Positions 1-9,132 are shown, counted from the stretch's first letter. The stretch: DNA of 64,000 nucleotides from JBFAPK01 sp040676675 (GCF_040676675.1 NZ_JBFAPK010000041.1:1-64000), one strand, 5' to 3'. Notes: a model not told the origin generated them from the letters alone. A program made the numbers and translations.

Positions 1-60
1 TCCCCTCTGGCGGATGCCTTGTTCCACTCCGCCTTCTTACCACCGAGCCAACAGAACTGA
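1..60 (+). CDS. possible C-terminal end of an upstream gene
   Basis: Frame 1 is open from the window edge to a TGA at 58-60 (19 codons), followed directly by a strong terminator. The codons include TTA at 37-39, which is rare in such genomes, so this may be a non-coding 3' region instead. No product can be named from so short a piece. Confidence 0.25.
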   Translation, partial: SPLADALFHSAFLPPSQQN

Positions 61-62
61 CC

Positions 63-110
63 GGCCCGGGCCGGGTTCCCCATTCGAGGGAACCCGGCCC
101 GGGCCTTTCT
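63..110 (+). terminator. intrinsic terminator closing the upstream transcript
   Basis: A perfect 18-bp inverted repeat (63-80 with 88-105) encloses a 7-nt loop and is followed by TTTCT. It separates whatever lies left of the window from the pirin gene. The T-tract is short, as is usual in actinomycetes. Confidence 0.85.
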
Positions 111-185
111 CGTGCCCGCCCACCGCGCAGCCGAGCGTGCCCGCCCGGAGCCGGCCGCGCCCGAGGTCGGGCTCGGGGTGACGCG

Positions 186-191
186 TACAGT
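186..191 (+). promoter_or_regulatory. putative -10 box of a leaderless promoter (pirin gene)
   Basis: TACAGT lies 6 nt before the GTG at 198, so transcription would begin at or next to the start codon. No ribosome binding site is visible, which agrees with leaderless translation. Confidence 0.5.
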
Positions 192-197
192 CGAGCG

Positions 198-1166
198 GTG
201 AGCGCGGAGCTGATGCCGGGCGAGACCAGGCAGGCCGGGGCCGAGATCGTCGAGCCGACGAGCATGTTGTTGATCGGGCATGACGTGCCGATCGGCCGGT
301 ACACCACCGTGCGCCGGCTGCTGCCCCAACGCCAGCGGCGGATGGTCGGAGCCTGGTGCTTCGTCGACCACTTCGGCCCGGACGAGGCGACGACCGAACG
401 CGGCATGTGGATCCCGCCGCACCCGCACACCGGCTTGCAGACGGTGACCTGGCTGCTGGACGGCGAGGTCGTGCACCGGGACAGCCTGGGCAACACCCAG
501 CCGATCCGGCCGGGCCAGCTCAACGTGATGACCGCGGGGCACGGCATCGCCCACTCCGAGTACCCGCCGGCGGACCGCCCCCGCCTCATGCACGGGCTCC
601 AGCTCTGGGTGGCGATGCCGGACAGCGCGCGCCACGACCCGCCGGCGTTCGCCCACCACGAAGACCTGCCGGTGCTGCGCGACGGGGACCTCACGGTCGA
701 CGTGCTGGTGGGGGAGCTCGCCGGGGTACGTTCCCCGGCCCGGGCGTACACGCCGCTGCTCGGGGCGCAGCTGGGCCTGCCGGCCGGTGCCACCGCCCGC
801 GTACCGCTGGAGCGCACCTTCGAGCACGGCGTGCTGGTGATCTCGGGCGGGGCCGAGGTCGCCGGGGTCGAGCTGACCCCCGGGTCGCTGCTCTACCTCG
901 GCACGGGCCGGCCGGAGCTGACTATGCGTGCCGGTACGGACGCCAAGCTGTTGCTGCTCGGCGGTGCGCCGTTCGACGAGCCGCTGGTGATGTGGTGGAA
1001 CTTCGTCGCCCGCTCGCACGAGGAGATCGCCGAGGCGCGGGAGGACTGGATGGCGGGCCGGCGGTTCGGTCCGGTGGTGGACGACGACGCCGCGCCGCTG
1101 CCGGCCCCGCCGATGCCCACCACCCGGCTCAAGGCCCGCGAGCGCGACGGTCACATCCTCGGCTGA
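198..1166 (+). CDS. pirin family protein
   Basis: A 322-residue cupin protein of the pirin family (iron-binding bicupin; some members are quercetin 2,3-dioxygenases, others modulate metabolic enzymes). The N-terminal cupin holds the expected metal ligands: PHPHTG (His75, His77) and GIAHSE (His119, Glu121). The conserved GQLNVMTAG stretch precedes the latter. The C-terminal half is a second, metal-free cupin, as in the family. The GTG start at 198 is supported by a TACAGT box 6 nt upstream. It stands alone after a strong terminator, so the physiological target cannot be inferred from context. Confidence 0.93.
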   Translation: MSAELMPGETRQAGAEIVEPTSMLLIGHDVPIGRYTTVRRLLPQRQRRMVGAWCFVDHFGPDEATTERGMWIPPHPHTGLQTVTWLLDGEVVHRDSLGNTQPIRPGQLNVMTAGHGIAHSEYPPADRPRLMHGLQLWVAMPDSARHDPPAFAHHEDLPVLRDGDLTVDVLVGELAGVRSPARAYTPLLGAQLGLPAGATARVPLERTFEHGVLVISGGAEVAGVELTPGSLLYLGTGRPELTMRAGTDAKLLLLGGAPFDEPLVMWWNFVARSHEEIAEAREDWMAGRRFGPVVDDDAAPLPAPPMPTTRLKARERDGHILG

Positions 1167-1172
1167 CAACCG

Positions 1173-1244
1173 CCCGCCGAAGGCGCCGCCCGCGAGCGCT
1201 GCCCGCTGCCCGCCGACGGTGCCGCCCGCGAGCGCTGCCCGACC
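1173..1244 (+). repeat. two 36-bp imperfect tandem repeats after the pirin stop codon
   Basis: Units 1173-1208 and 1209-1244 share most positions, differing at two internal bases and the last three. They begin 6 nt after the pirin stop. The rest of the gap up to 1410 shows no gene on either strand that I would support. Confidence 0.75.
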
Positions 1245-1410
1245 GTAGACCGCGCCGACCGCCAGCGCCGTCCGACTGCCGCCGCCGACGCCCGAACGGC
1301 GAACCGCGAACCGAGCCCAGATCCGACGACCGAACTGGTGCGACTGGTCGAGGCTGGGGCGGGTATGCCTGCCGCCGGGAGCGAGGGTGCTCCCCGGAAA
1401 CGAGGCTGCC

Positions 1411-2358
1411 ATGGGAACCAGCGCCGTCGTCGTCGCGGTCATCGTGATCGTGGCCGTGCTGCTGCTCGGGCTGGCGCTGAGCGTACGGATGGTCCAGCAG
1501 TACCAGCGCGGGATCGTGTTCCGGTTCGGCCGGGTCCTGCCCGGGGTACGCGAGCCCGGGCTGCGGTTCATCGTCCCGATCGCGGACCGGATGGTGCGGG
1601 TGAGCATGCAGACCGTGGTGATCGGCATCCCGGCGCAGGGCGCCATCACCCGCGACAATGTGACGCTGACCGTGGACGCGGTCGTCTACTACCGCGTCGT
1701 GGACCCCGTGAAGGCGCTGGTCAACGTGCACGACTACCCGGCGGCCGTGCTCCAGGTCTCGCAGACCGCGCTGCGGTCGGTGATCGGTAAGGCGGACCTC
1801 GACACGTTGCTCGCCGACCGGGAACGCATCAACGCCGAGCTGAAGGCGGTGATCGACGCGCCCACCGAGCGGCCCTGGGGGCTGCTGATCGAGCGGGTCG
1901 AGGTGAAGGACGTCTCGCTGCCCGAGTCGATGAAGCGCTCGATGTCCCGCCAGGCGGAGGCGGAGCGGGAACGGCGGGCCCGGGTGATCGCGGCCGACGG
2001 CGAGTTCCAGGCCTCGAACCGGCTCGCGGACGCGTCGCGGGCGCTCGCCGCCACGCCGGGCGCGTACCAGCTGCGGCTGCTGCAGACCGTCGTCGACGTC
2101 GCGGCGGAGAAGAACAGCACCCTGGTGATGCCGTTCCCGGTGGAGCTGCTCCGGTTCTTCGACCAGATCGCCCAGGGCCCGATGGCCCGCCCACCCGAGC
2201 CGACCGGCGAAACCGCACGGCCCGGCGGGACACCACGGCCCGCCGAAACCGCACGGCGCGATGAAACCGCACGGCCCGGCGGGACAATACAGCCCGGCGG
2301 GACAGCACAGCCAGGCGGGACAGGCCGGCCGGCCGAGGAGGAGACGTCGGCCTGGTAA
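1411..2358 (+). CDS. SPFH/band 7 (slipin/stomatin-like) membrane protein
   Basis: A 315-residue protein with one N-terminal membrane span (about residues 4-25, nearly all V/I/L/A) followed by a band 7 domain: QQYQRGIVFRFGRV, then a valine-rich beta region and the coiled region rich in E/R (SRQAEAERERRARV). Slipins form oligomeric scaffolds in membranes and usually sit with an NfeD-type protein, which is absent here. I chose ATG 1411 (GAGG 6 nt upstream) over GTG 1387 because it puts the membrane helix at the N-terminus. The last ~45 residues are a degenerate repeat of the type ARPGGT/QPGGT, unlike the family core and probably an expanded tail. Confidence 0.9.
   Translation: MGTSAVVVAVIVIVAVLLLGLALSVRMVQQYQRGIVFRFGRVLPGVREPGLRFIVPIADRMVRVSMQTVVIGIPAQGAITRDNVTLTVDAVVYYRVVDPVKALVNVHDYPAAVLQVSQTALRSVIGKADLDTLLADRERINAELKAVIDAPTERPWGLLIERVEVKDVSLPESMKRSMSRQAEAERERRARVIAADGEFQASNRLADASRALAATPGAYQLRLLQTVVDVAAEKNSTLVMPFPVELLRFFDQIAQGPMARPPEPTGETARPGGTPRPAETARRDETARPGGTIQPGGTAQPGGTGRPAEEETSAW
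2210..2333 (+). repeat. degenerate minisatellite inside the band 7 C-terminus
   Basis: Repeated units built on cc-cggcgggaca and gaaaccgcacgg encode ETARP and PGGT motifs. This is a coding repeat at a gene 3' end, similar in position to several other tandem repeats in this window. Confidence 0.6.
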
Positions 2359-2387
2359 CTTCGCCGCTTTCCGGGTAGTCGCAGGCC

Positions 2388-3065
2388 ATGGCGACCACTG
2401 CGATGAACAGCGTCGAGGAGCGGAAACGGCTCGTCCGCCGGCTGATCGGCACCGGCCGGGGCTTCGCCGAGCAGTACGGCTTCCGGGTGACCAACAACCC
2501 GGGCAGCCTCTTCCAGGTGCTCTACCTGGCGATCCTGCTGGGCCGGTCCGGTGACGCCGGGCGGGCGGTGCAGACCGCGGCGGCGCTGCGCGACCAGGGC
2601 TGGGACAGCCCGGCGCGGATGGCGCGGTCGCTGCACGAGGCGCGGGCGAAGGTGCTGCGCTCGTGCGGCCGGCGCGACGCGGACGAGCTGGCGAGCCTGC
2701 TCGGCGACCTGGCCCGTACGGTGGTGGAGCGCTACCGGGGCGACCTGCGGCGGCTGCGGGTGACGGCCCGGTACGACCCGGGCGCCGAGCGGAAGCTGCT
2801 CGGGCAGCTGCCGGGCGTGGACGACGAGGTGATCGTCCTGTTCCTGCGCGAGGTCCAGGCGCTGTGGCGCGAGGCGGCGCCGGTGGCGGACCGCCGGTCG
2901 CTGGCGGCGGCCCGGAAGCTGCGGCTCGGCCGTTCCGCCGACGACCTCGCCGAGCTGGCCGGCGGCGGGGAGTCCGAGCGGCTGGCCTGGCTGGTCGGCG
3001 CGCTGGCCCGGGTCGACGTCGAGCGCCGGTACGACGAGATCACACAGTCGGCGCGGGGTCGGTGA
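2388..3065 (+). CDS. helical protein, possible HhH/endonuclease III-like fold
   Basis: A 225-residue Arg/Leu-rich, all-helical soluble protein. The segment GQLPGVDDEVIVLFLREV (about residues 143-160) resembles the helix-hairpin-helix LPGVG element of endonuclease III-like proteins, and the N-terminal region FQVLYLAILL also fits that superfamily. There is no visible 4Fe-4S cysteine cluster and the catalytic lysine/aspartate pair is not clear, so an enzymatic activity should not be assumed. It begins 29 bp after the band 7 gene and may be cotranscribed; a TAGTCG box at 2376 could alternatively give it a promoter. Confidence 0.7.
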   Translation: MATTAMNSVEERKRLVRRLIGTGRGFAEQYGFRVTNNPGSLFQVLYLAILLGRSGDAGRAVQTAAALRDQGWDSPARMARSLHEARAKVLRSCGRRDADELASLLGDLARTVVERYRGDLRRLRVTARYDPGAERKLLGQLPGVDDEVIVLFLREVQALWREAAPVADRRSLAAARKLRLGRSADDLAELAGGGESERLAWLVGALARVDVERRYDEITQSARGR

Positions 3066-3078
3066 CCGGGCGCGCCCC

Positions 3079-3084
3079 TACGAT
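3079..3084 (+). promoter_or_regulatory. putative -10 box of a leaderless promoter (lpd)
   Basis: TACGAT lies 6 nt before the ATG at 3091, and no ribosome binding site is seen. Confidence 0.5.
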
Positions 3085-3090
3085 CCAGGG

Positions 3091-4494
3091 ATGACTGAAC
3101 ACTTCGGCGTGGTCGTCCTCGGTGCCGGGCCGGGCGGGTACGTGGCCGCCATCCGCGCCGCCCAGCTCGGCCTGCGTACCGCGATCATCGAGGAGCGGTA
3201 CTGGGGTGGGGTCTGCCTCAACGTCGGCTGCATCCCCTCCAAGGCGCTGCTGCGCAACGCCGAGCTGGCGCAGCTGCTGACCACGGAGGCGAAGACCTTC
3301 GGCATCCAGGTGGAGGGTCGGCTGACGCTCGACTACGGCGCCGCCCACAGCCGCAGCCGGAAGGTGGCCGAGGGCCGGGTACGCGGCGTGCGCTACCTGA
3401 TGAAGAAGAACGAGATCACCACGTACGAGGGGCGCGGCGCCTTCGTCGACGCGCACACGCTGCGGGTCACCGGCGACGACGGCGCGGAGCGGACGGTGAC
3501 CTTCGACAACTGCGTCATCGCCACCGGCGCGACGACCCGGCTGCTGCCGGGCACCTCGCTCTCCGAGCGGGTCGTCACCTACGAGGAGCAGATCCTCGCC
3601 GACCGGCTGCCGGGGAGCATCGTCATCGCGGGCGCCGGAGCCATCGGGGTCGAGTTCGCGTACGTGCTGCGCAGCTACGGCGTCAAGGTGACGGTCGTGG
3701 AGTTCCTCGACCGGATCGTGCCGCTGGAGGACGAGGAGGTCTCGGCCGAGCTGGCCCGGCGGTACCGGCGGCTCGGCATCGACGTGCTCACCTCGACCCG
3801 GGTCGAGTCGATCGAGGAGGTCGGTGACGAGGTACGGGTCACGGTCACCCGCGACGGGCAGCGGCAGACCCTGGTGGCGGAGAAGGTGCTCCAGGCGGTC
3901 GGTTTCCAGCCGCGGGTCGCGGGCTACGGCCTGGAGAACACCGGGGTACGGCTGACCGAGCGGGGCGCGATCGACGTGGACGGCCGGGGTCGCACCAGCG
4001 TGCCGCACATCTTCGCGATCGGCGACGTGACGGCGAAGCTGATGCTCGCCCACGCGGCCGAGGCGATGGGGGTGATCGCCGCCGAGACGATCGCGGACGC
4101 CGAGACGATGGAGCTGGACTTCGTGATGATCCCGCGGGCCACCTACTGCCAGCCGCAGATCGCGAGCTTCGGCTGGACCGAGGCGCAGGCGCGCGAGCGC
4201 GGCTTCGACGTACGGGTGGCGAAGTTCCCGTTCAGCGCCAACGGCAAGGCGCCGGGGCTGGGCGACACGACCGGTTTCGTCAAGCTGCTGAGCGACGCGC
4301 GGTACGGCGAGCTGCTCGGCGCGCACATGATCGGCCCGGACGTGACCGAGCTGCTGCCGGAGCTGACGCTGGCGCAGAAGTGGGACCTGACCGCGACCGA
4401 GCTGGCCCGCAACGTGCACGCCCACCCGACCCTCGGGGAGGCGGTCCAGGACGCGCTGCACGGTCTCGCCACCGGACACATGATCAACCTGTGA
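3091..4494 (+). CDS. lpdA: dihydrolipoyl dehydrogenase (E3)
   Basis: A 467-residue FAD/NAD pyridine nucleotide-disulfide oxidoreductase that reoxidises dihydrolipoamide of 2-oxoacid dehydrogenase complexes with NAD+. Visible features are the FAD Rossmann motif GAGPGG (11-16), the redox pair in GGVCLNVGCIPS (Cys42 and Cys47), the NAD-binding GAGAIGVEF, the second FAD motif IFAIGDV, and the C-terminal HPTLGEA with catalytic His445 and Glu450. Length is normal for E3. It is not next to E1/E2 genes, which is common for the shared actinobacterial E3. A TACGAT box 6 nt before the start suggests leaderless transcription. Confidence 0.95.
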   Translation: MTEHFGVVVLGAGPGGYVAAIRAAQLGLRTAIIEERYWGGVCLNVGCIPSKALLRNAELAQLLTTEAKTFGIQVEGRLTLDYGAAHSRSRKVAEGRVRGVRYLMKKNEITTYEGRGAFVDAHTLRVTGDDGAERTVTFDNCVIATGATTRLLPGTSLSERVVTYEEQILADRLPGSIVIAGAGAIGVEFAYVLRSYGVKVTVVEFLDRIVPLEDEEVSAELARRYRRLGIDVLTSTRVESIEEVGDEVRVTVTRDGQRQTLVAEKVLQAVGFQPRVAGYGLENTGVRLTERGAIDVDGRGRTSVPHIFAIGDVTAKLMLAHAAEAMGVIAAETIADAETMELDFVMIPRATYCQPQIASFGWTEAQARERGFDVRVAKFPFSANGKAPGLGDTTGFVKLLSDARYGELLGAHMIGPDVTELLPELTLAQKWDLTATELARNVHAHPTLGEAVQDALHGLATGHMINL

Positions 4495-4861
4495 GCGTGT
4501 CACCAGCCACATTTCCGCGTACCTGACCGTACGGCTGATGTGCCGTCGTATGATAGGTGCGGTAGCGATGCCCTCCCGGTTCGGGTGGGCATCCGCCTCC
4601 CGGTGAACGTTCCCGGTTCGGGGGCGTGCTGTCTCACCGGGCTTCTCGGACGCGGCGCCCCGGTCACCACCGGTCCCGAGCATGCGCGCGGGCCGGCCGA
4701 ACGGTGACCGGGCGCGGCGTCCGCTGACGAAATCCCCACCTATCCCGTCGCGGCCGTCCCACACCCGCGCCGACCTCGGCAAACCCGCCCCGACCGGTCC
4801 GTTCCGTCCCTAGCCTGGGGATGATCGCGGAAGGTCGCCCGGGGGGTGAGGTGGCGGCGGG
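4495..4861. other. intergenic leader region with a hairpin
   Basis: No gene is supported in these 367 bases. A near-consensus -10 (TATGAT, 4549-4554) is followed by a hairpin at 4567-4593 (gatgccc/gggcatc plus cccg/cggg with one T-T mismatch). A second box TAGCCT sits at 4811-4816. The hairpin could terminate lpdA transcripts or fold in a long leader of the acyltransferase gene. Confidence 0.45.
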
Positions 4862-6868
4862 GTGAACCAGGGGAGCGGGCCTGCCCCGACCGGCCGGCAC
4901 CGGGGCCCGACCGAGGCCCGAGCGGCGGCGGTCCCGTACCATCCGGCGCTCGACGGGATGCGGGCGCTCGCCGTCGCCGCGGTGCTCGCCTTCCACGGCG
5001 GGGTCGCGGCCCTGCCGGGCGGCTTCCTCGGCGTCGACGCGTTCTTCGTCCTCTCCGGCTTCCTGATCACCTCGTTGCTCCTGGCGGAGCGGGCCCGCAC
5101 CGGCCGGATCGCCCTCGTCGCCTTCTGGGCCCGGCGCGCCCGCCGGCTGCTCCCCGCCCTGCTGCTGATGCTCGGCACGGTCGCCGTCGCCGGCCGGTGG
5201 CTCCTGCCCGGTACCGAACTCGGCGCGCTCCGGGCGGACCTGCTCGCCGCGCTCGGCTACGTCGCGAACTGGCGGATGAGCTACCGGGGCGGCGACTACT
5301 TCGCGGTCACCGCCAGCCCGTCCCCGCTCCAGCACACCTGGTCGCTCGGGATCGAGGAGCAGTTCTACCTGCTCTGGCCACTGCTGGCGGTGCTCCTGCT
5401 GATCCGCGTACGGCTGCTGCTCGGCGTCGCCGTGGCCGGCGCGCTGCTCTCCGCGGGCGCCGCCGCCGCGCTCTACGCCCCCGGCGACGTGGACCGGGCC
5501 TACTACGGCACGGACACCCGCGCCGCCGCGCTGCTCGTCGGCTGCGCCCTCGCCCTGCTGCTGGCCGGCCGGACCGGGCGGGACGCGCCGCGACCGGCGG
5601 GCCGGTGGGGACGGAGCTGGCCGGGGGCGCTGGCGCTCGCGGGGCTGGTCGGCACCGGCTGGTGCTGGACGCACGCCACCGGGGACGCCCCGTGGCTCTA
5701 CCGGGGTGGCCTGCTCGGCGGCGCGCTCGCCGTCGCCGTGGTGATCGCGTACGCGGTGACCAGGCCGTACGCGCCGCTCGCGCGGCTGCTGGCCGTGCCG
5801 CCGCTGCTCTGGCTCGGCCGGATCTCGTACGGCGTCTACCTCTGGCACTGGCCGCTGTTCGGCGCGCTGACCGCCGACCGTACCGGGCTGGGCGGGCCGG
5901 CGCTGCTGGCCGTCCGCTGCGCGGCGACCCTGACGGTGGCGACCGCCTCGTACCTGCTGCTGGAGCGCCCCGTCCGGTACGGGCGGTGGTTCCGGTTCCC
6001 GCGCCGGCCCCGGCTCGCCCCGGCGCTGGCCGGTACCGCCGTCGCCGGCACCGCGCTGCTGGCGGTCGTGGCCACCGTGCCGCGCCCGGTGCCCGAGCCG
6101 CCCGTCGGTCCGGCGGCGGTCGCGGCGACCAGTCCGGCCGCCCCGGCGTCGCGGTCCCCGCTACACCGCCCGGGCCGCCGGCCGGGCCCGCTGCCCCGGG
6201 TCACCTTCCTCGGCGACTCGGTCTCCTGGTCGCTCGGCACCTACCTGCCCCGCCCGGCGAACCTGGCCGTGACCGTACGGGCCGTGCAGGGCTGCGGCAT
6301 CGCCCGGCTGCCGGAGCTCCGGTACCTGGGCGAGCCGCACCCCAACTACCCGGGCTGCGAGAGCTGGGACGCGCGCTGGCGCCGGGCGGTGGAGTCCGAC
6401 GACCCCGATCTCGCGGTGATCCTGCTCGACCGCTGGGAACTGATGGACCGCCGCCTGGACGGCACGTACCGGCACGTCGGGGAGCCGGCGTACGACGCGT
6501 ACCTGAACCGGGAGCTGGGCCTGGCGATCTCGCTCGCCTCGGCGCGCGGGGCGCACGTGGTGCTGCTGACCGCGCCGTACACCCGGCGGGCCGAGCGCCC
6601 GGACGGCGGGCTCTGGCCGGAGGACGACCCGCCCCGGGTGGACGCCTGGAACAGGCTGCTGCGGGCCGCAGGCGCCGCCCGTCCCGGCCGGGTCAGCGTG
6701 GTCGACCTCAACCGGCGGACCTGCCCCGACGGGCGGTTCACCTGGACCGCCGGCAACGTCCGGCTGCGCAGCGACGGGCTGCACTTCACCCCGGAGGGGG
6801 TACGCCAGTGGATCGCACCGTGGCTGAACCCGCAGCTCGCCAAGCTCTCCACGCAGGGCCCCGGCTGA
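4862..6868 (+). CDS. acyltransferase 3 (OafA/YrhL type) with C-terminal SGNH domain
   Basis: A 668-residue membrane O-acyltransferase. Residues ~25-370 form the multi-span acyltransferase-3 domain: LDGMRALAV near the start, then LPGGFLGVDAFFVLSGFLI and TWSLGIEEQFYLLWP, all family hallmarks. After an Ala/Pro-rich linker comes an SGNH-type domain with FLGDSVSW (nucleophile Ser ~452) and the C-terminal DGLHFTPEG catalytic Asp-His. Such fusions O-acetylate cell-surface glycans, with the SGNH domain outside the membrane. The GTG start is weak; an upstream GGTGAGG is the nearest ribosome binding site. A paralogue lies at 27283. Confidence 0.92.
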   Translation: MNQGSGPAPTGRHRGPTEARAAAVPYHPALDGMRALAVAAVLAFHGGVAALPGGFLGVDAFFVLSGFLITSLLLAERARTGRIALVAFWARRARRLLPALLLMLGTVAVAGRWLLPGTELGALRADLLAALGYVANWRMSYRGGDYFAVTASPSPLQHTWSLGIEEQFYLLWPLLAVLLLIRVRLLLGVAVAGALLSAGAAAALYAPGDVDRAYYGTDTRAAALLVGCALALLLAGRTGRDAPRPAGRWGRSWPGALALAGLVGTGWCWTHATGDAPWLYRGGLLGGALAVAVVIAYAVTRPYAPLARLLAVPPLLWLGRISYGVYLWHWPLFGALTADRTGLGGPALLAVRCAATLTVATASYLLLERPVRYGRWFRFPRRPRLAPALAGTAVAGTALLAVVATVPRPVPEPPVGPAAVAATSPAAPASRSPLHRPGRRPGPLPRVTFLGDSVSWSLGTYLPRPANLAVTVRAVQGCGIARLPELRYLGEPHPNYPGCESWDARWRRAVESDDPDLAVILLDRWELMDRRLDGTYRHVGEPAYDAYLNRELGLAISLASARGAHVVLLTAPYTRRAERPDGGLWPEDDPPRVDAWNRLLRAAGAARPGRVSVVDLNRRTCPDGRFTWTAGNVRLRSDGLHFTPEGVRQWIAPWLNPQLAKLSTQGPG

Positions 6869-6952
6869 GCGCCGCGTCTCGGCTGAGCGCCGCGTCTCGG
6901 CTGAGCGCCGCGTCCTGGCTGAGCGCCGCGTCCTGGCTGAGCGCCGCGTGCC
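6863..6952 (+). repeat. five 18-bp tandem repeats spanning the acyltransferase stop codon
   Basis: The unit ggctgagcgccgcgtctc occurs five times in register from 6863, with the last bases drifting (tct c, cct, gcc). Each unit carries a TGA; the first is the gene's own stop at 6866-6868. Confidence 0.9.
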
Positions 6953-6977
6953 GGCGGGCGAGCGGCCGGGCGGCGGG

Positions 6978-7934
6978 CTACCAGGGCCGCGCCGGCTGCT
7001 GCGGGTACGGCCGGACGGGCACCCGCCAGCCGCTCAGGCGCGGCGGCCGGTGCCGCCCGAACCGCCAGAGCAGCAGCAGCCAGCTCACCCCGACCAGCGC
7101 GACGGTGGCGAGCCCGATCCACTCCAGCAGCGGCAGCAGCAGTGCCTGGGCCGCGGTCGGCCGGATCAGCTCGCCGTTGTCGGAGAGCTGGGCCCGGCTG
7201 GCCCCGGTGAGCAGCAGGGTCAGCAGCAGCGCGATGGTGTGCATGCCGTCCCAGAGCGCGTGCAGCACCGACACGCCCAGGTAGGCGGCGAGGAGCCGGA
7301 CCCCCACCACGAAGTGTTCCCGGGTGCTGGCGGAGAAGAGCACGCCGCCGAGGATCGCGGTCCAGAGCCCGTGCCCGACCGGGGCCAGCACGCCGCGCAG
7401 GATCTCGGTCTCCACCACCTGGATGATCGAGAGGCCCTGGCGGGTGAAGAGCGCGACGAAGGCGTACCCGGCGGACTCCAGCGCGGAGAAGCCGAACCCC
7501 ACGGCGGCGCCCAGGATCATCCCGTCCCGGACGGTACGGACGGTGAGCTGGCGGGTGAGGAAGGCCAGCGCCGCGAGCTTGACGGCCTCCTCGATCAGCC
7601 CGACGCCCAGGAAGAGCAGCACCGAGGGGCGCAGCAGGTACGACTCCAGCACGGAGGAGGCGAGCACGCCGAGCACCCCGCCGGTGAGGAAGAGCCCGAA
7701 GAGCAGGTTCGTGCTGACCTCGCCGGTGTCGCGCCGGGCCGCCGCCCAGGACACGAACGTCACCGGTACCAGGAAGCTGCCGAGCAGCACGAGGGTCGGT
7801 ACCAGGGTCGGGTTGCCGGTGAGCAGGATGACCGCGACCGTGGCGAGCCAGAGGGCGAGCCCGACCAGGAAGATGCGCAGCCACTGGCGACCGGGGCGGA
7901 CCGGTACCGCCGACGGCTCGATGGCCTCGTTCAT
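6978..7934 (-). CDS. PrsW family intramembrane metalloprotease
   Basis: A 318-residue integral membrane protein with about eight predicted spans and the four PrsW motifs: LIEEAVK (Glu115-Glu116), SALESAGYA (Glu153), VGHGLW (His188) and VLHALWDG (His225). PrsW of Bacillus cleaves an anti-sigma factor; in actinobacteria most members are uncharacterised. No sigma/anti-sigma pair is adjacent, so the substrate is unknown. The Pro/Arg-rich C-terminus is cytosolic. Start is ATG at 7934. Confidence 0.92.
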   Translation of the reverse strand: MNEAIEPSAVPVRPGRQWLRIFLVGLALWLATVAVILLTGNPTLVPTLVLLGSFLVPVTFVSWAAARRDTGEVSTNLLFGLFLTGGVLGVLASSVLESYLLRPSVLLFLGVGLIEEAVKLAALAFLTRQLTVRTVRDGMILGAAVGFGFSALESAGYAFVALFTRQGLSIIQVVETEILRGVLAPVGHGLWTAILGGVLFSASTREHFVVGVRLLAAYLGVSVLHALWDGMHTIALLLTLLLTGASRAQLSDNGELIRPTAAQALLLPLLEWIGLATVALVGVSWLLLLWRFGRHRPPRLSGWRVPVRPYPQQPARPW

Positions 7935-8031
7935 GCCCGCCTCCCTGGACCCGGCCGGGCTCCGGCCCGCCCTCGTGGACCGGGCCGGCCCCGGGCCGGC
8001 CCGACTCGCGTCCGCCGCCGCGCCGGGTCGC

Positions 8032-8688
8032 TCAGTGGACCAGCCCGGCCAGCAGGTTGATCGTGGCCGCGATGATGATCGAGCCGAACAGGTACGACAG
8101 CAGGGTGTGCCGCAGCACGTGCACCCGCATCTCGTGGCTCGTCACGTCCGTGTCGGAAACCTGGAACGTGGTGCCGATCGTGAACGACACGTACGCGAAG
8201 TCCGAGTAGCGCGGCGGCGCCGGCTGGTTGAAGTCGATCCCACCGTCCGGACCGGTGTAGTAGATCCGGGCGTACCGGGCCGTGAAGATCGTGTGCACCA
8301 CCGCCCAGGAGAGCACCACGCTCACGACACCGAGCACGGCGTGCAGCTCCTTGCGGTAGCCCGGCTGCGACTGCGCCCCGATCAGCACCACGCCGACCGC
8401 CACCAGGCTGACCACGCAGGCGCCGAGCAGCAGCAGGTCGCGCAGCGCCCGGTTCGGGTCCTCGCGCAGCGCGAGCTGGGCGGTCCTGGTCGCGTCCATC
8501 GGCCACAGCGTCCACCAGGTCCAGGCCAGGTACGCCGCCGCGGCGGCGTTCCAGCCGACGACCGGCCCGAGGGACGGCAGGTAGAGCACCCCGCAGGCCG
8601 CACCGGCCGCGAGCCCGAGCACCGCCAGCGCGGCGAGCTGCACGCCCGGGGTCGCCGGTTCGCGCCGCCCGTCGCGTCCCCACCCCAC
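8032..8688 (-). CDS. DUF1345 family membrane protein
   Basis: A 218-residue protein with five or six membrane spans. The family signature is clear: TIFTARYARIYY, then DFAYVSFTIGTTFQVSDTDV and a final FGSIIIAATINL span. Function of the family is unknown; the membrane topology suggests a transporter-like or sensory role, but this is not established. The GTG start at 8688 gives a short charged N-terminus before the first span. It lies 97 bp upstream of the PrsW gene in the same orientation. Confidence 0.88.
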   Translation of the reverse strand: MGWGRDGRREPATPGVQLAALAVLGLAAGAACGVLYLPSLGPVVGWNAAAAAYLAWTWWTLWPMDATRTAQLALREDPNRALRDLLLLGACVVSLVAVGVVLIGAQSQPGYRKELHAVLGVVSVVLSWAVVHTIFTARYARIYYTGPDGGIDFNQPAPPRYSDFAYVSFTIGTTFQVSDTDVTSHEMRVHVLRHTLLSYLFGSIIIAATINLLAGLVH

Positions 8689-8710
8689 CAGACTTCCGCC
8701 GGTGGCGCGG

Positions 8711-8983
8711 TCAGATGCCGCGCAGGTGCTGGGCCACCCGCTGGTGCTTGCGGTCGCGCGCCCGGGCCGCCAGGTCGGCCGGGGTCACCTCGGGCGCGAC
8801 GTCGGTCGCCGCCGAGCGGAGCACCTCGTTGCTGTTCTGGTAGTCCACGGGCGGCAGGGCGCGCAGCGCCCGCAGCACCTGCGGCGGGGCGCCCGCCTCC
8901 TGCGCGCCGTGAATGATCTGTTCCTTGCTCGCCGGGTAATCCATCGACGAGAGGTATCGCAGCACGTCGGCGTTGCTCACCAT
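8711..8983 (-). CDS. DUF2795 domain protein
   Basis: A 90-residue small protein with the DUF2795 pattern: VLRYLSSMDYPASKEQII, then APPQVLRALRALP and YQNSNEV. The family is common in actinobacteria and cyanobacteria and of unknown function, probably a small helical protein. ATG 8983 was chosen because GAGGAG lies 9-14 nt upstream; translation could also begin at the adjacent GTG. The C-terminal third is basic (RARDRKHQRVAQHLRG). Confidence 0.85.
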   Translation of the reverse strand: MVSNADVLRYLSSMDYPASKEQIIHGAQEAGAPPQVLRALRALPPVDYQNSNEVLRSAATDVAPEVTPADLAARARDRKHQRVAQHLRGI

Positions 8984-9132
8984 GAGTTCCGCTCCTCGCC
9001 GTTTTGTCTGATCCAACCGGTCGGCGCTTACCCGCTCCGGACGGGCTCACGCTCGATCCGGCCCGCCGGTTCGGACCTTTTCTCCCACGGCCTCCCGAAG
9101 GCTCCCCGGTTCGGGGTCGGGTCAGCGCGGGC

